In this document: positions 1-10,600 of the stretch, piece by piece
How the letters are laid out: each line of letters begins with the position of its first letter
How positions within the stretch are numbered: the first letter of the stretch is position 1
Origin: Ifrita kowaldi
Lineage: Eukaryota; Chordata; Aves; Passeriformes; Cinclosomatidae
Reading direction: 5' to 3'
NCBI GenBank assembly: GCA_013398055.1
Contig: VZRS01005492.1
Coordinates: forward strand, 91,426-155,425
DNA length: 64,000 bases
The notes under the pieces: model-generated
Databases searched by the model: none
Told to the model about the DNA's origin: nothing
Seen by the model: only the letters and a program-made list of their open reading frames with translations
Program-made: the position numbers and the translations under genes

Positions 1-1516
1 ATTGCAGGAAAATTACTTCTGAAATGATATATCAATGCTAGTTCATTTTCAACTGTATTTATAGAAAGTTTCCATTCTGGCAAACAAAGGGTGCATTGTG
101 CACGGGGACAGTGTTATGGCAATGTACAGTGAGCATGGAGATGTGCACAGGAGTGTAGCTGGTGAGTAACAAGGTGCGTGTGCTCTGAATAAGTAACTTT
201 CAGTATAGCTGTAACACTGGTATTTGCTCTAAGGCTGCTGCAATATTTGCTGTGGCTCCCTTGTGCTGTCAGGGACAGCAGCATCCACTTGCCAGCCCTT
301 GCCCGCCTCTCTCCTTCCTCCCTCTCCTCACCATCACACCCTCAGTAAAGCAGAAAATAAAAGAGGATGATAGAATAATGTTAGAAACTGGTCAATGAGG
401 TAAGGATGGCAATCACTGCAAAATCTCAGATGAGTTTCAGGCTTGGTTATATTCACATTTGACTTTCAAATTCTGATACAGTCAAAGTGCAAAGCCCCTT
501 TCCATTCTACTCCCTGTTTTCACCCTTCTGGAGCTTTTACAATATGGATCCTCTGAGATGTATTTTTCACCTTTTTTCAGCTCCCAGAGGAGCATGTGAC
601 CATATATATTCATCTTAAAAGTTTTAACTGAAAACTCTTACGGGTTTGTGAATTCAGTAACCATATGGCAAAAATGCAGTAATATTCCCCCCCCCCAGAC
701 TTATGTAGATGATTACTAATACTTTCTCTAGTTTTTATGTGGCAAAATCTTCTATTAGAAAAGTCTATGCCATTTTAGAATATGCTGTCTCTTCTGACTA
801 AAGTGCACAGAGCACACAGTCTCAAGTACCATCCAGCTGTGGGGATTGTAGTACAGCTATTTACGGTGTCCCTGGTGCCACCTGGAAGCAGTGGTCCTTC
901 CTGGTGCTCAGGACCTCACCTGACCATCTGCCATTCATTACCACAGTCCTCTCTCCAGCCCATGGACTGGCTGATCTGTTGCTCAGAAGTTTTTGTGGTG
1001 TTTGAAATCCACCTGAGATCTGTCAGGATACACTGTGCCCTTTGACTCTTCTCTCAGTGTTGTTAGTCCAAGTTGCTCTCTCTTGTACCACCCAAGTGCA
1101 GCTCACACAGCCCATGCTCTCAGTGATCTCATGAACTGCTGTGGCCAAGACAGGGAAGGGCTCATTAGCCCTGCTGACTCTCCCACTGCAGACTCTGACA
1201 CAGAGGGAGCACACTCTATGCTGGAGAAGCCTCCTGCTATCACAGGCTGGACAGAACCCTTCTCTTTTGTGGTTCTAGGACAAACACAGTGGTGGAGTGG
1301 CTAAATATTTTGTTACTGTAAAGTTTTCTTTTCATGTTTAATATCTTGTCACAGACAGGAGATTGATGCATTCAAGAGTCATTAGTATTAGGATGGGGAT
1401 ATGTGTATTAAATTTGTCTTGTGCACCACGTGCAAATGTGCTTGACTTAGAACAAATCCTTTAGTGTGTCTGTTTAAGAATAATGGTGTGATTATTGCAG
1501 AAGGCAAGTTTTATAT
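1..1516. other. CHST8 intronic sequence, no gene seen
   Basis: I see no coding exon, RNA gene or clear repeat here. The short frames present have no recognisable protein features. A run of ten C residues lies at 687-696. Because the first CHST8 coding exon lies to the right on the minus strand, this stretch should be part of the intron that follows it. I looked on the minus strand for the next CHST8 coding exon, which in mammals resumes with a basic, proline-rich stem region, and found no match. Confidence 0.5.
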
Positions 1517-2234
1517 CATGAAATCATAGAGTTGTAAAATGGTTTGGGTTGGAAGGGAACCTTGAAGATCATCCAGTCCCAACTCCACTGCCCTGGGCCG
1601 GGGACACCTTCCACTAGTTCAGGTTGTTCAAAACCTCATCCAATCTGGCCTTGAACACTTCCAGGGATGGAGCATCCACAGACGCTCTGAGCAACCTGTG
1701 CCAGTGCCTCACAGGGAAGAATTTCTTCCTTGCATCTGATCCAAGTCCACCCTCTTTCAGTTTGAAGCCATTTCTTCTTGTCCTGTCACTCCAGGCCCTT
1801 GCCCCCAGTCCCTCTCCAGCTCTCCTGGAGCCCCTTTAGGCCCTGGAAGGCGCTCTGAGGTCTCCCTGGAGCCTTCTCTTCTCCAGGTGAGCATCCCCAG
1901 CTCTCCCAGCCTGGCTCCAGAGGGGCTCCAGCCCTTGGAGCATCTCCATAGCCTTCTCTGGACTCTCTGCAGCACCTCCATGTCCTTCCCGTGTTGGGGA
2001 CCCCATGGCTGGAGGCAGCTCTGCAGGCGGGGTCTCACCTGAGTGGGGCAGAGGGGCAGAATCACCTTCCTTGACCTGCTGCCAGCGCTGATGCTGAGCC
2101 CAGGGCAGGGCAGGCTCTCTGGGCTGCCAGCGCACACAGGCAGGTCATGTTGAGCTTCTCAGCCACCAACACCCCCAATGCTCTCAATCCACTCTCTGCT
2201 CAGCCTGTATTTGTGCTCCAATGCAGGTGCAGGG
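1517..2234 (-). mobile_element. CR1 LINE, 5'-truncated copy
   Basis: The left edge reads as the reverse complement of the avian CR1 3' end: an ATCATAG tail, then a segment beginning TGGTTTGGGTTGGAAGGGAA. It continues through the CR1 3' UTR into the C-terminal part of ORF2. Minus-strand translation of about 1836-2137 keeps fragments typical of the CR1 reverse-transcriptase C-terminus, such as GPQHGKDMEVLQRVQRR and EKRRLQGDL, spread over two frames, so the copy is frameshifted and dead. Near 2183 a short piece of the usual consensus seems deleted. About 720 bp remain of an element that is about 4.5 kb when full length. 5' truncation is the normal outcome of CR1 insertion. The right boundary is approximate. 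Confidence 0.95.
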
Positions 2235-5200
2235 GTTATATATAATTATACAGGGAGAATTACTACAATAACATTGTGTTCCTCTATGGGGTATGACTAT
2301 CACTCATAGCACTTCTCAATCCACACCCCTGTTTTATCCTGAGTTCCCCCTAGTAAGAGCACTCTTCATACCTGCCAAGAAAACAACTGTCCTAAGTGAA
2401 GTTATTGTCTCTTTAATGACCACAGGAATATCTACTGAATTTAATACATTGCTTTGGGAAATCTGTTCTGCCCACCCCAAATGGCTGCCTGTCTTAAATA
2501 TATCTGCTCAGAGTGATGTGTGTTATATAAATAAAACTACACAGATAGCATGCTTGTCAATCAGCAAAAAAGGCCCTACACCCACTATCCCAGGCACATG
2601 TACTTCGTAAGCATTGGTTTCCAACAGATAAATGTAATCAAGGTTTATATGATCACAGAAGCCAACAGGATGGGATTTTTTCACTTGAAAGATCAGAAGA
2701 AAATTGTAACTAATGTTGTGGAAAATTACTTTGATATTGCTTTCTCAGTACAGCATCACAATTAGGTAGCAATGTGAAGCACAGGGAAAGAATAAATGAA
2801 TAGTAACAAATCAACACAAACAGCCACTGTCAGGAGTACTTTGCTCAGTGAAAGTAATGTAAGCATTACTTAAAGTTTTATGACTGTGGATTTTATACTG
2901 GTTTAAGTAGTACATCAAGGTCTCACTGTCATGCTTGCTAGGACTAAAACAATCAAGAACAATTTCCGAAACAGACAGATAAAACTGAAGTACCAAAGTA
3001 TTTTTATTAATCTTGTTTCATAAGTTGTACTATCTTAAATTAAAGATGACTGGACATACTAACAATGAAAAATGTCCTTTTGGACAATGCAAAGTCTCCT
3101 ATGCTGCTTTTCGGTGGAAAATGAATGTTACCAACTTCTCTCCAGCCCTGCTGATGAGATTCAAGTGTCTGGCAGGTGTGTTTTACTACATAGAAAATAC
3201 AAAAGTAAAGGCTAATCCAGTAAAGCTTTTCCATGCAGAATCTGTTGTCCTAAGTAGCTTAATGATACGTGCATTTGTTCAATTCTCTCGAGAGAGCAAG
3301 CAAATTATAGCAATATCTCATCTCCATTAGAACCAGGACCCTTTATGGAGAAATACTCTGAGCAGAGAAAGGGAAGGATCCTTCTCAGCACGCCAAAAAT
3401 TTATTGGTGACGGACAGATTTTCATAGGAGACTTTCTAGGAAGGAAATATGCCAACCTCTTTTTTTAAATGAAATAAATGGATAATTTTTCCTGTGTTCT
3501 TTAAGCCACCTAATATGTTTTAGTCATAACTGGTATCATTTTCAAAAGCAGTGGATATGGAGAGTTTCTCAGTCCACTGGGAGTTGAAAGCACTTAACAC
3601 ACATGAAAATCAGCCAAACAGAAATAAGAGTAATTGTACTGAGCACCTTTTACTCAAGGGTACAGTCTGGTTTCTATTAACATAAATAGTAATTGAATGT
3701 GAGAATTGAGGAATTGATTACAGATCTTTGGCAGTAACAGCATGGTTGGTATGTTAGTGTTTTAGGTGTCCACAGCAATTACAGAGTGACTTTCCCTGCC
3801 AGGGGTAGGAGCTCTGTTCAAACTTGCTTTCATTTAAATATGTTTGGGTGTCCCCTTCTCCAGTCATACTGCTCTCAAAAATCACTTCCCAGTGCACTAC
3901 AATCAGCAGTCAGCATTCAAGAGGTTTATGGCAGAGAACAGGTCAAGATGAGGGACCGACAACGAAAAAAATGGAAAATAAATTGCACTGGATTTGAGAC
4001 CACACTAGAAAATCTGCTCTTTCAGGAGCAAAGAATTAACTTTTCAATGTAAAGTTACACATTCTTAGATGCATTAGAGTACTGCCTGCATTTGCTGTTC
4101 AGACATCTTTTCCCCCATGCCCAAGCTACCGGCCAGTTTCAGTTGAAAATGGCCAGTACCTCTGTTTTTAATCTACAAACTCTTTTGCATGTAAGCATAC
4201 AAAAAAACCCTGCAAAAGCACAGAAGGAACTAGTTAATTCTCTGCTTTGCACAACACTGAAGATTCATTACTTCTATGGTTTCAGCTGAGTGGCTGCTTT
4301 CACAATTGGTGTGTGTGCAGTTGGACTAAATAAACAACATATTAAAATACAGATTGTTTAGTGACATGGAAACAAGCACTTAACAAACCTAGACATAGAA
4401 ATTAGAAGTTAATGTAATTATTTAAGAGTTCTCTGTGTTATGGTTCAGGTCCTTTAAAAATGTTAGTAATACTTTTAAATAGACCCAGTTGTGTTCACTG
4501 CATGATGAAGACGTCATATGAATTACGAACATTTGTTTAGTCAAGGGACAATTTCAGTGCACGTAAGAGCAAACACAGGGACCGAACCCCAGCACACAGT
4601 GGCATTATCCTGAACAAGAGCAACTGCACTGGCATTTGTCTAGGCTCTAAAGCAGCCTTCATTACAGCCATAGTCAAAGAGAAAAGGACTGTAAGCAAAT
4701 CAAGAGATCTTGGGTCCTTTCCTACATCTTGTGTGCCTCCCCTTGAAAGGAAACTACTATTTCAGCCCACAGTTTTCTAGTTCTCCCATCTCTGTGGCCT
4801 TTGTGGCTCTTCACAGTTTCAAGTTAGTAGTGCAGGAAGACGGCATGCATATGAATAACAGTTATGAAACGTTTAATTGAAGTTAAGCAAATTAAATGAG
4901 TGCATCCTAAAGTATTTCACGTTTCTGATGTAACTCACTCATACATCTCTTATTTTGCTTCTCATGACACACTGAATACCATATGCAAGCAAAGGTAAAT
5001 TCAGAGGCGTGCATTTCCAGGAACAGAACTTTTGGTGAAATCTCTCATTTTCACATTTATAGTGATATAGTTGGTAGCAAAATTTGGTCTCAACTTTAGC
5101 AGAAACTTAACTCCACCCAGCTGGACCCTATGCACGTTGGCAAAGGTCCCTGTATAATCAATTAATTGGTTCTTGGAACTGTTTTTTCAGGAAATGCCTT

Positions 5201-5371
5201 TTTTTTTTTTTTTTAAAGAAATTGATAACTACTTTCAAGGTAGCCTTCATTAAGAATGACATATCTTTTTTGAAGCATCCTCTGTGAAATATGTAAAACA
5301 TGTTGAGAATATAAGTACAAAATATTGACCATGAAAGGGCATGTGATTCAAATAGAAATGAGAATGCTAAC
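2235..5371. other. CHST8 intronic sequence, no gene seen
   Basis: This is presumed intron immediately downstream of the first CHST8 coding exon (minus strand). Only short chance frames occur on either strand. A run of 16 T residues at 5199-5214 is the only low-complexity tract of note. The intron's 5' splice site is at its right edge: GTTAGC on the minus strand, complement of 5366-5371. Confidence 0.5.
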
Positions 5372-5480
5372 CTGGTGTCTGCTGATGAACTATTTCTTCT
5401 GGATCCTGCAGGTGAATGAAGACAACGAGCCCAACTGCTCCAAACAGCAAGATGAAGGAGAACATACATGTCAGCCTCAT
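5372..5480 (-). CDS. CHST8: CHST8 first coding exon (GalNAc-4-O-sulfotransferase 1), partial
   Basis: CHST8 is a type II Golgi membrane enzyme that transfers sulfate from PAPS to the 4-OH of terminal GalNAc on N-glycans, notably those of pituitary glycoprotein hormones. The exon encodes 36 codons plus one base. It starts MRLTCMFSFILLFGAVGLVV and continues FIHLQDPEEIVHQQTP. This matches the known mammalian CHST8 N-terminus in MRL-CMFS-ILLFGA-GL, FI-LQDP-E and QQ-PG. Residues about 7-22 form the signal anchor after a very short basic tail. The exon ends CAG|GTTAGC on the minus strand, a usable 5' splice site in phase 1 that would complete a Gly codon, as the family has here. The paralogue CHST9 differs clearly at these positions. 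The first in-frame ATG is the one chosen; an in-frame stop lies upstream. The stem and catalytic exons with the PAPS-binding motifs are outside the window. Confidence 0.9.
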
Positions 5481-5599
5481 AATTACTGTTCTCAGATCAA
5501 TCTGGTTCTCACCCAGGAAAAGAACTGCATGTGATCTCCAGGGCACTCTTCACTCATAGTCTTCGTCCTCTCATCTGGTAGAAGTCTGGTGTAATATGC
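5481..5599 (-). other. CHST8: CHST8 5' leader within the first coding exon
   Basis: Upstream of the CHST8 ATG the minus strand reads about 119 nt of leader to a strong 3' splice site at 5600-5601: a T-rich pyrimidine tract ending ACTTCTTGTAG, with exon beginning GCATATTAC. That makes the coding exon about 228 nt with at least one more 5' non-coding exon further right. The boundary is read from the splice consensus alone. The position equivalent to the mammalian initiator Met is ATT (Ile) here; the aligned residues Leu-Arg next to it are retained. Confidence 0.6.
5492..5574 (-). promoter_or_regulatory. Two tandem uORFs in the CHST8 leader
   Basis: Minus-strand uORF1 runs 5574-5554 (ATG AGA GGA CGA AGA CTA TGA, six residues and stop). 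Its stop overlaps the start of uORF2 as ATGA. uORF2 runs 5557-5492 and encodes 21 residues starting MSEECPGDH. It stops 11 nt before the CHST8 ATG at 5480. The -3 base is A for both uORF2 and CHST8, so both contexts are adequate, while uORF1 has C at -3. Known behaviour of such leaders is reduced translation with dependence on reinitiation or leaky scanning. Whether this happens here is inference and requires that the leader exon is spliced as proposed. Confidence 0.55.
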
Positions 5600-7343
5600 C
5601 TACAAGAAGTAAAAAACCAAACCCCTAAACTTAGCATATATGGCATTTATTTTTCCAGTGCAGGTCAGTAGATTTAAGTGCTCATTCAGACCAAGTAACT
5701 GATTTCTCTAGTATTTCTTTTGTACAGTTAATTGCAATCATCCAGTCTATTTCTGCCCCATCAGTTTGTCTTTAATTTTATGCCCTTGTTTTTAACATGT
5801 TGAAAAGATGATGTAGTATATAGTTAAAAATTGCATTTTGGGAAATATGGTCATGCCATGACTGCAATTTTCAAAGAAATCCCTCTCAACAGTTTGCTTT
5901 CTTCAAGTGAAGCATGTGTCACTTTTTGGTTTTATTTCTTGCTGATTAAATATAAAAACTATAAAGGGAGATAATGTGTGGGGAACAATAATGAAAGCTG
6001 CACCTTTATACCAAACACAGAACTGGCAGCTGCTGCTCCACCTCCAAGAAAAACAGTCATGCTCAAGCCGACCACCACAGGTCACCCATTGAAGAAGTTC
6101 CGCAGGCAAACTGATTTCCAAGGAAATCCTGGTCACAGTGCTTGGGCCCCCTTTTACTGGCTTGCAGTAAACACGAAGGAAGAGAGCAGGCAAGAAGCAG
6201 GAGTCTGTGCAGGAGCCGCAGGCACAGCTGCCTCTCCTCCCCCAGCGGTTCCCAGTGAGGTTCTGGGTCTGTTCTGCAAATCCTCACTGCCACCTCCAAC
6301 ATTGGCTGTTAGTGCAGTCCCAGAGCAGCCCTGGTCCCACATGGGCCTGTTGTGTGTCGTTCTAAACCCCTCACTGAGCACAGCCCTGAGGCTTTAAGCC
6401 CACGAATAGTCCTGCTGGAACCAATGTCTGTCCTCACATGACACTAAGAAGTGAAAAAGTGAAGGAGTGGGAACTAGGGAGGAAAACTATTACCAGGGCC
6501 ACATGTCTTTATTAATTAAAATAAATGCTTCTGCCACAGAGCTATGCCAATCCTGCATTTTTTGGTAACACAAGGAAAGGTTCATTAGAGCACAGGCAGC
6601 GGAACTGGTTCCCAAAACGCAACCGGATTTCTTAGCAGCAAATTACTGAACAGAAGCCTCAGCTGGAGGTCAGCAGCAGGTTGCAGCAGTAGCAGTAACG
6701 TAGCCTTCCTCATACGTTTTACTGCAAATGTGACCTGATCTAAAGGAAAGTTTTTGAAGCTGGTCTTTGTTTACAAAGGGGATTTTAAATATGGAAAGAC
6801 TGTATAACACCAGTTTGGATGAAGGATGGGGTGTGGAGAGATGATGATTCAAAGTAGTTATGTCAGGAAAACTCTTTTAAAGATTTGTTCTTAATGTCCC
6901 TGGAATATTTGGTGTTGGGGCAACTTGTATGCTTTTCATAGTTTCCTTAGCAAGTTTTTAATTTTCTGTAGTGTACTGGCATTCTAAATTTCTAAAATGC
7001 ATCAAAGAAAGAACACGAGATGTGAAAGATGAAGTCATTTGATGAAGTAATTCTGTGACTATCACTGATAAGGTTATAAACATTATTTAGTGGCAACTAT
7101 ATTTATTCAGTGTGTCAAGCAGCCAGAGCTCCAGGCCAGGAACTCTGGGGGATGCTCGTATCTTAAATGAATGCAGAGCACTAAGTTCTCTCTGTGCATA
7201 AGCAAATTGAGCTTTATTCTCTGTTCAAATTATGGCAGTCAGCAATTGTGTACTCTTTTTTTCACCTTAAACCTTTCTCACATGTTTAAAAGTAAAACTA
7301 AAAGAAAATATCACTAAGTTTTTCAGCCCTAGCAAAGCCAGGT
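5600..7343. other. Presumed CHST8 5' intron, no gene seen
   Basis: No coding exon or confident repeat is visible. The overlapping frames on both strands around 5980-6400 come from moderately GC-rich DNA and have no recognisable domain. The left edge is the proposed 3' splice site of the CHST8 leader exon. Confidence 0.4.
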
Positions 7344-7680
7344 TGTTATAAGTCCTTGTGCAAGTCTGTCGCCCTGAGTTTTGCAGTCCTTCGATGTTTT
7401 TTGTTCCTGTAATAGAATTCTCACGCACTTTCTGTAAACATAGCCATATTTTGCTAACCGTTCCTTATTGTTTTCATTCTTTCTCCTAAGGCAGAGAAGT
7501 TTGATAGGCTTTTCCTTTAACCAGTGTGATTGAGAGGTGGTAACCTCATCCTCCAATCCATGGTGGTTTCTAAGAACATATATAAATGACTAATAAAAAC
7601 AAGCTTGAGGCTTTTTAGCCCTGGCGTCCTGTCCTGACGGAGCTAAGTCTGCGTGGTTCTTTTCGTGTCCAAGTGCAACA
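7344..7680 (+). mobile_element. Probable solo LTR of an endogenous retrovirus
   Basis: A 337-bp segment begins TG and ends CA and is flanked by near-matching 5-mers, CAGGT at 7339-7343 and CAAGT at 7681-7685, as expected for an old target-site duplication. Inside, in plus orientation and in order, are a CCAAT box (7553-7557), a TATATAAA box (7579-7586) and an AATAAA polyadenylation signal (7592-7597), followed by an about 80-nt U5-like tail. No internal gag, pol or env sequence adjoins it, so it would be a recombined solo LTR. The TATA box and poly(A) signal are unusually close. No family is assigned, and a chance cluster of motifs remains possible. Confidence 0.5.
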
Positions 7681-10600
7681 CAAGTCCATCTGTGCCTGTT
7701 GTGTATCTAATATGGATGGATATTTGCATTTACTACATATATTTACATTTAGATGCCAAATACTACCTCTAAAGCACTGGGGGAGTCAGATTAGCCTTCA
7801 AAGCAACTGTGCTACAGTTCCGACCACTGCTGTTAGGAGCAAGCAGGGAACACAACCCACCCTGTCTCTGGCTCACTACAGTACTTGTTTGGCTACATAG
7901 GCAGGGGTTTGGATAAATGGGCATTTCCAACCAAATCCAATGGTGGCAAGGCTGGTACAACACCAAACTTACACCATCATTTTGTAAATCGGTCCAGTCA
8001 GAGCTTTCTAAGAATTGTATTTGGTTTCCTAACGTACAGGTTTTCCGTTTTGTCACCTCTTTATGCTCTCTGCATGCCCATGGGAAGCTACAACTGCAGC
8101 TTTACAGGACAGGCACGAGGCAGGTGCCTTGCCCAAGGTTTTTCAGGAAGGCTGTGATGCTGCACAGAGCTGGAGGGTTTCCCAGCCTCCCAGCCCTGCG
8201 CAGGTGGCAGCGCTGCCCCTCTCTGCTGGGAATGCCCCCAGCTGGTGGGACGCAGAGCGGGCGAGAAATGCAGAATCATGACTTGAGAGGGAGTAGCTGA
8301 AAAATATCCACCCTCAAATAATAAGGGGTTTAAATTTGCTTAGTGTTGAATTTTAAGGTCTTTTTTAATGAATTATACCCTTGAGCAAATATGGGTTTCT
8401 AAACCAATTATTATTATTAGCTTAAAATGTGAAACCATTTTCCCTGGACTTGATTTGTTGAAATATTTTTGTTTGAAGTAGAGGCAGCATCAAGAAAGCA
8501 TATCCCTAGCCAGGTTTTAATTAGTGCACAAAATGCTACAATAGCAGTTTTTAACAGTTAGAGTGTTTACATCATTCCACATCCTATAAAACAACTGTGT
8601 CCAGGAACATAAAACGTTTTAGGTTAGACATTACAGCCTCTTCAGGAAACCTCAAGATACAACAGTAACAAAAGCTAGATGAAAGCATATATTTGAAAGA
8701 ATAAAAGGCCATATGTACTTGCATAACTCTAAAGAAAGACTGCTGCTTGTTGCCCGTAGCCATTGCATGTTTCTGCAAGCAGTGAACACAGGAGTCCGTG
8801 AAGGAAAGAGAGAACCTCTTTCCTCTCAACAAAATTACTACCTCTCAACAAAACACAAATGTCAGAGATCTTTAAATTACAGGTCTAAGCTTTCCCCCTC
8901 CCTATTCTCCTGTAATTATTTTTCCAATCAGTTGACTTTAATTAACACGTCCTCTGTGAGCAAAGCTGGTGAATGGCAACGGCTGGTTTATAGATGCTGA
9001 GCATGTGCTTCCCAAGCCCTCCCAGGCTGGTCGTTGAGTTACAGGAGCAGAGGAACTCTGCAAGCAGTTAGCACTGACTGATAAATGTGAACGAAGTATC
9101 CTCATTAAGGAAACATTTGAAAATACCCTTTACACTCCAATCACGTCATTTTAAAGATGGATGAGGGGAAAAACCTACAAAAAACTTAAGTGCATCTTGA
9201 CCTAACCATTTCATCAGGCAGTACTTCCTCAGGCATGTGAGGGATGCTTTATGTGGAAGCTTTGGATTGACCCATCCAGTATCCTGGCATCTGGAGGGCA
9301 AAATTTGGATGAATCCATACCCTTCAACTTGCACTTTGCGGTCACATACTTTAACTGTGCTCCTCACAATGGGCAATAACATATTTTTATAATTCTTAGC
9401 GTTACCCAGAGTGCAAGCAGATAAGGTTGCAAGCAGCTTCCAATCTGAACTCCATTTTCAGCTGCCCTGAACCTATTAAACAGATGGAAAGAAGTTCATT
9501 AGAATGTGCAATAATGAATTGAAACATGTAACTTTTAATTTATTCTTCCTTACTACATTCCTATGGTGGATAAAACTCCTAGGTATCAATATCTGTTTTC
9601 CTAAGCTTTCCCACTACCATGGTACGTGAATGCCCTGCACTTGAAAGCAGCACGAGTGTGCACAGATAGTCATTAGCACTCAGCACTTTCCAGTTCAAAG
9701 ACATTTATTAATCACCACAGTACTCCTATGAATTGTGAGCCGAGGAGGTATTAGCATCAGGTAGGAGAATGGGTGTTGGATCATCAATGCAAGCCTTTTA
9801 AGGAAAGGATGTACAGTTTTAGGTAAAAAAAATTCCAAATATGTTTGTGGAAAATACTTGAATATTATAGCAGAATTTTCAGGCACCAAATCTTTTCTTT
9901 ACAAATGCAGAAGCAGAACAAATTTCTCCCTGCTCCCAAGTAGTATGGAAAGACCCTGCAAAGATTTATTTAAATCTTCTGACAAAAGTGGCTCTGAAAC
10001 TAGTGCTATGTAGGTCTGCTTTTGGCAATCTCTCCCTGGAGGCCTAATGGCCAAACAATTTCACTGCAAGCAGTCTGGTGTTATGATACTGGATCAGTCC
10101 AAGAAAGACAACACCTCTGTTGTTTGATCCCCAGTCTGAGGTGGGTCAGGCAGGCTGCACTCGGGGTGGTGCCTGATAGCTCATGGCTATTTGTTCATCC
10201 ATGAGTTTTGCAGACATGATATTCTCTCCCTTGTCTGCTGCTAACAAGTCAGTGTGAACAACAGCATTGATGAGATATAATCTAAGGGTATGGTGTAATC
10301 CTTAGGCAGAAACTCAGGAGCTTGCCTTTGGTCCATCTAGAACTGGATCTTTCCCTCAACACATTGATGCATCAAAGGAAAGTAAAATAAAACCTTGTAG
10401 AGAAGGATAAGTGGCAGGATAAGCTATCCCTTTTTCCCCAGGAAAAGGTTTGTTATCTTCAGTTGAGGTCAGTATGAGCGTAGCATATCTAAAACTGTCT
10501 TAGAAAAACATGGTATCAGGGTATGCAGCTTTCACAGCACTGCCAGCAATCGCTTACCAAGAGCCCTCTGCAGAGAGCAGGAGGGACAGAGGGTCCAAGG

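Noticed and set aside
1757..2137. A 126-codon minus-strand frame
   Set aside because: It is the decayed C-terminal part of CR1 ORF2 and its 3' region, already covered by the mobile element.
5372..5480. Assignment of the exon to the paralogue CHST9
   Set aside because: CHST9 lacks the MRL-CMFS start and the LQDP and QQ-PG residues shared here with CHST8. The exon is clearly nearer CHST8.
5325..5534. A 69-codon plus-strand frame over the CHST8 exon
   Set aside because: It is the antisense shadow of the CHST8 first coding exon.
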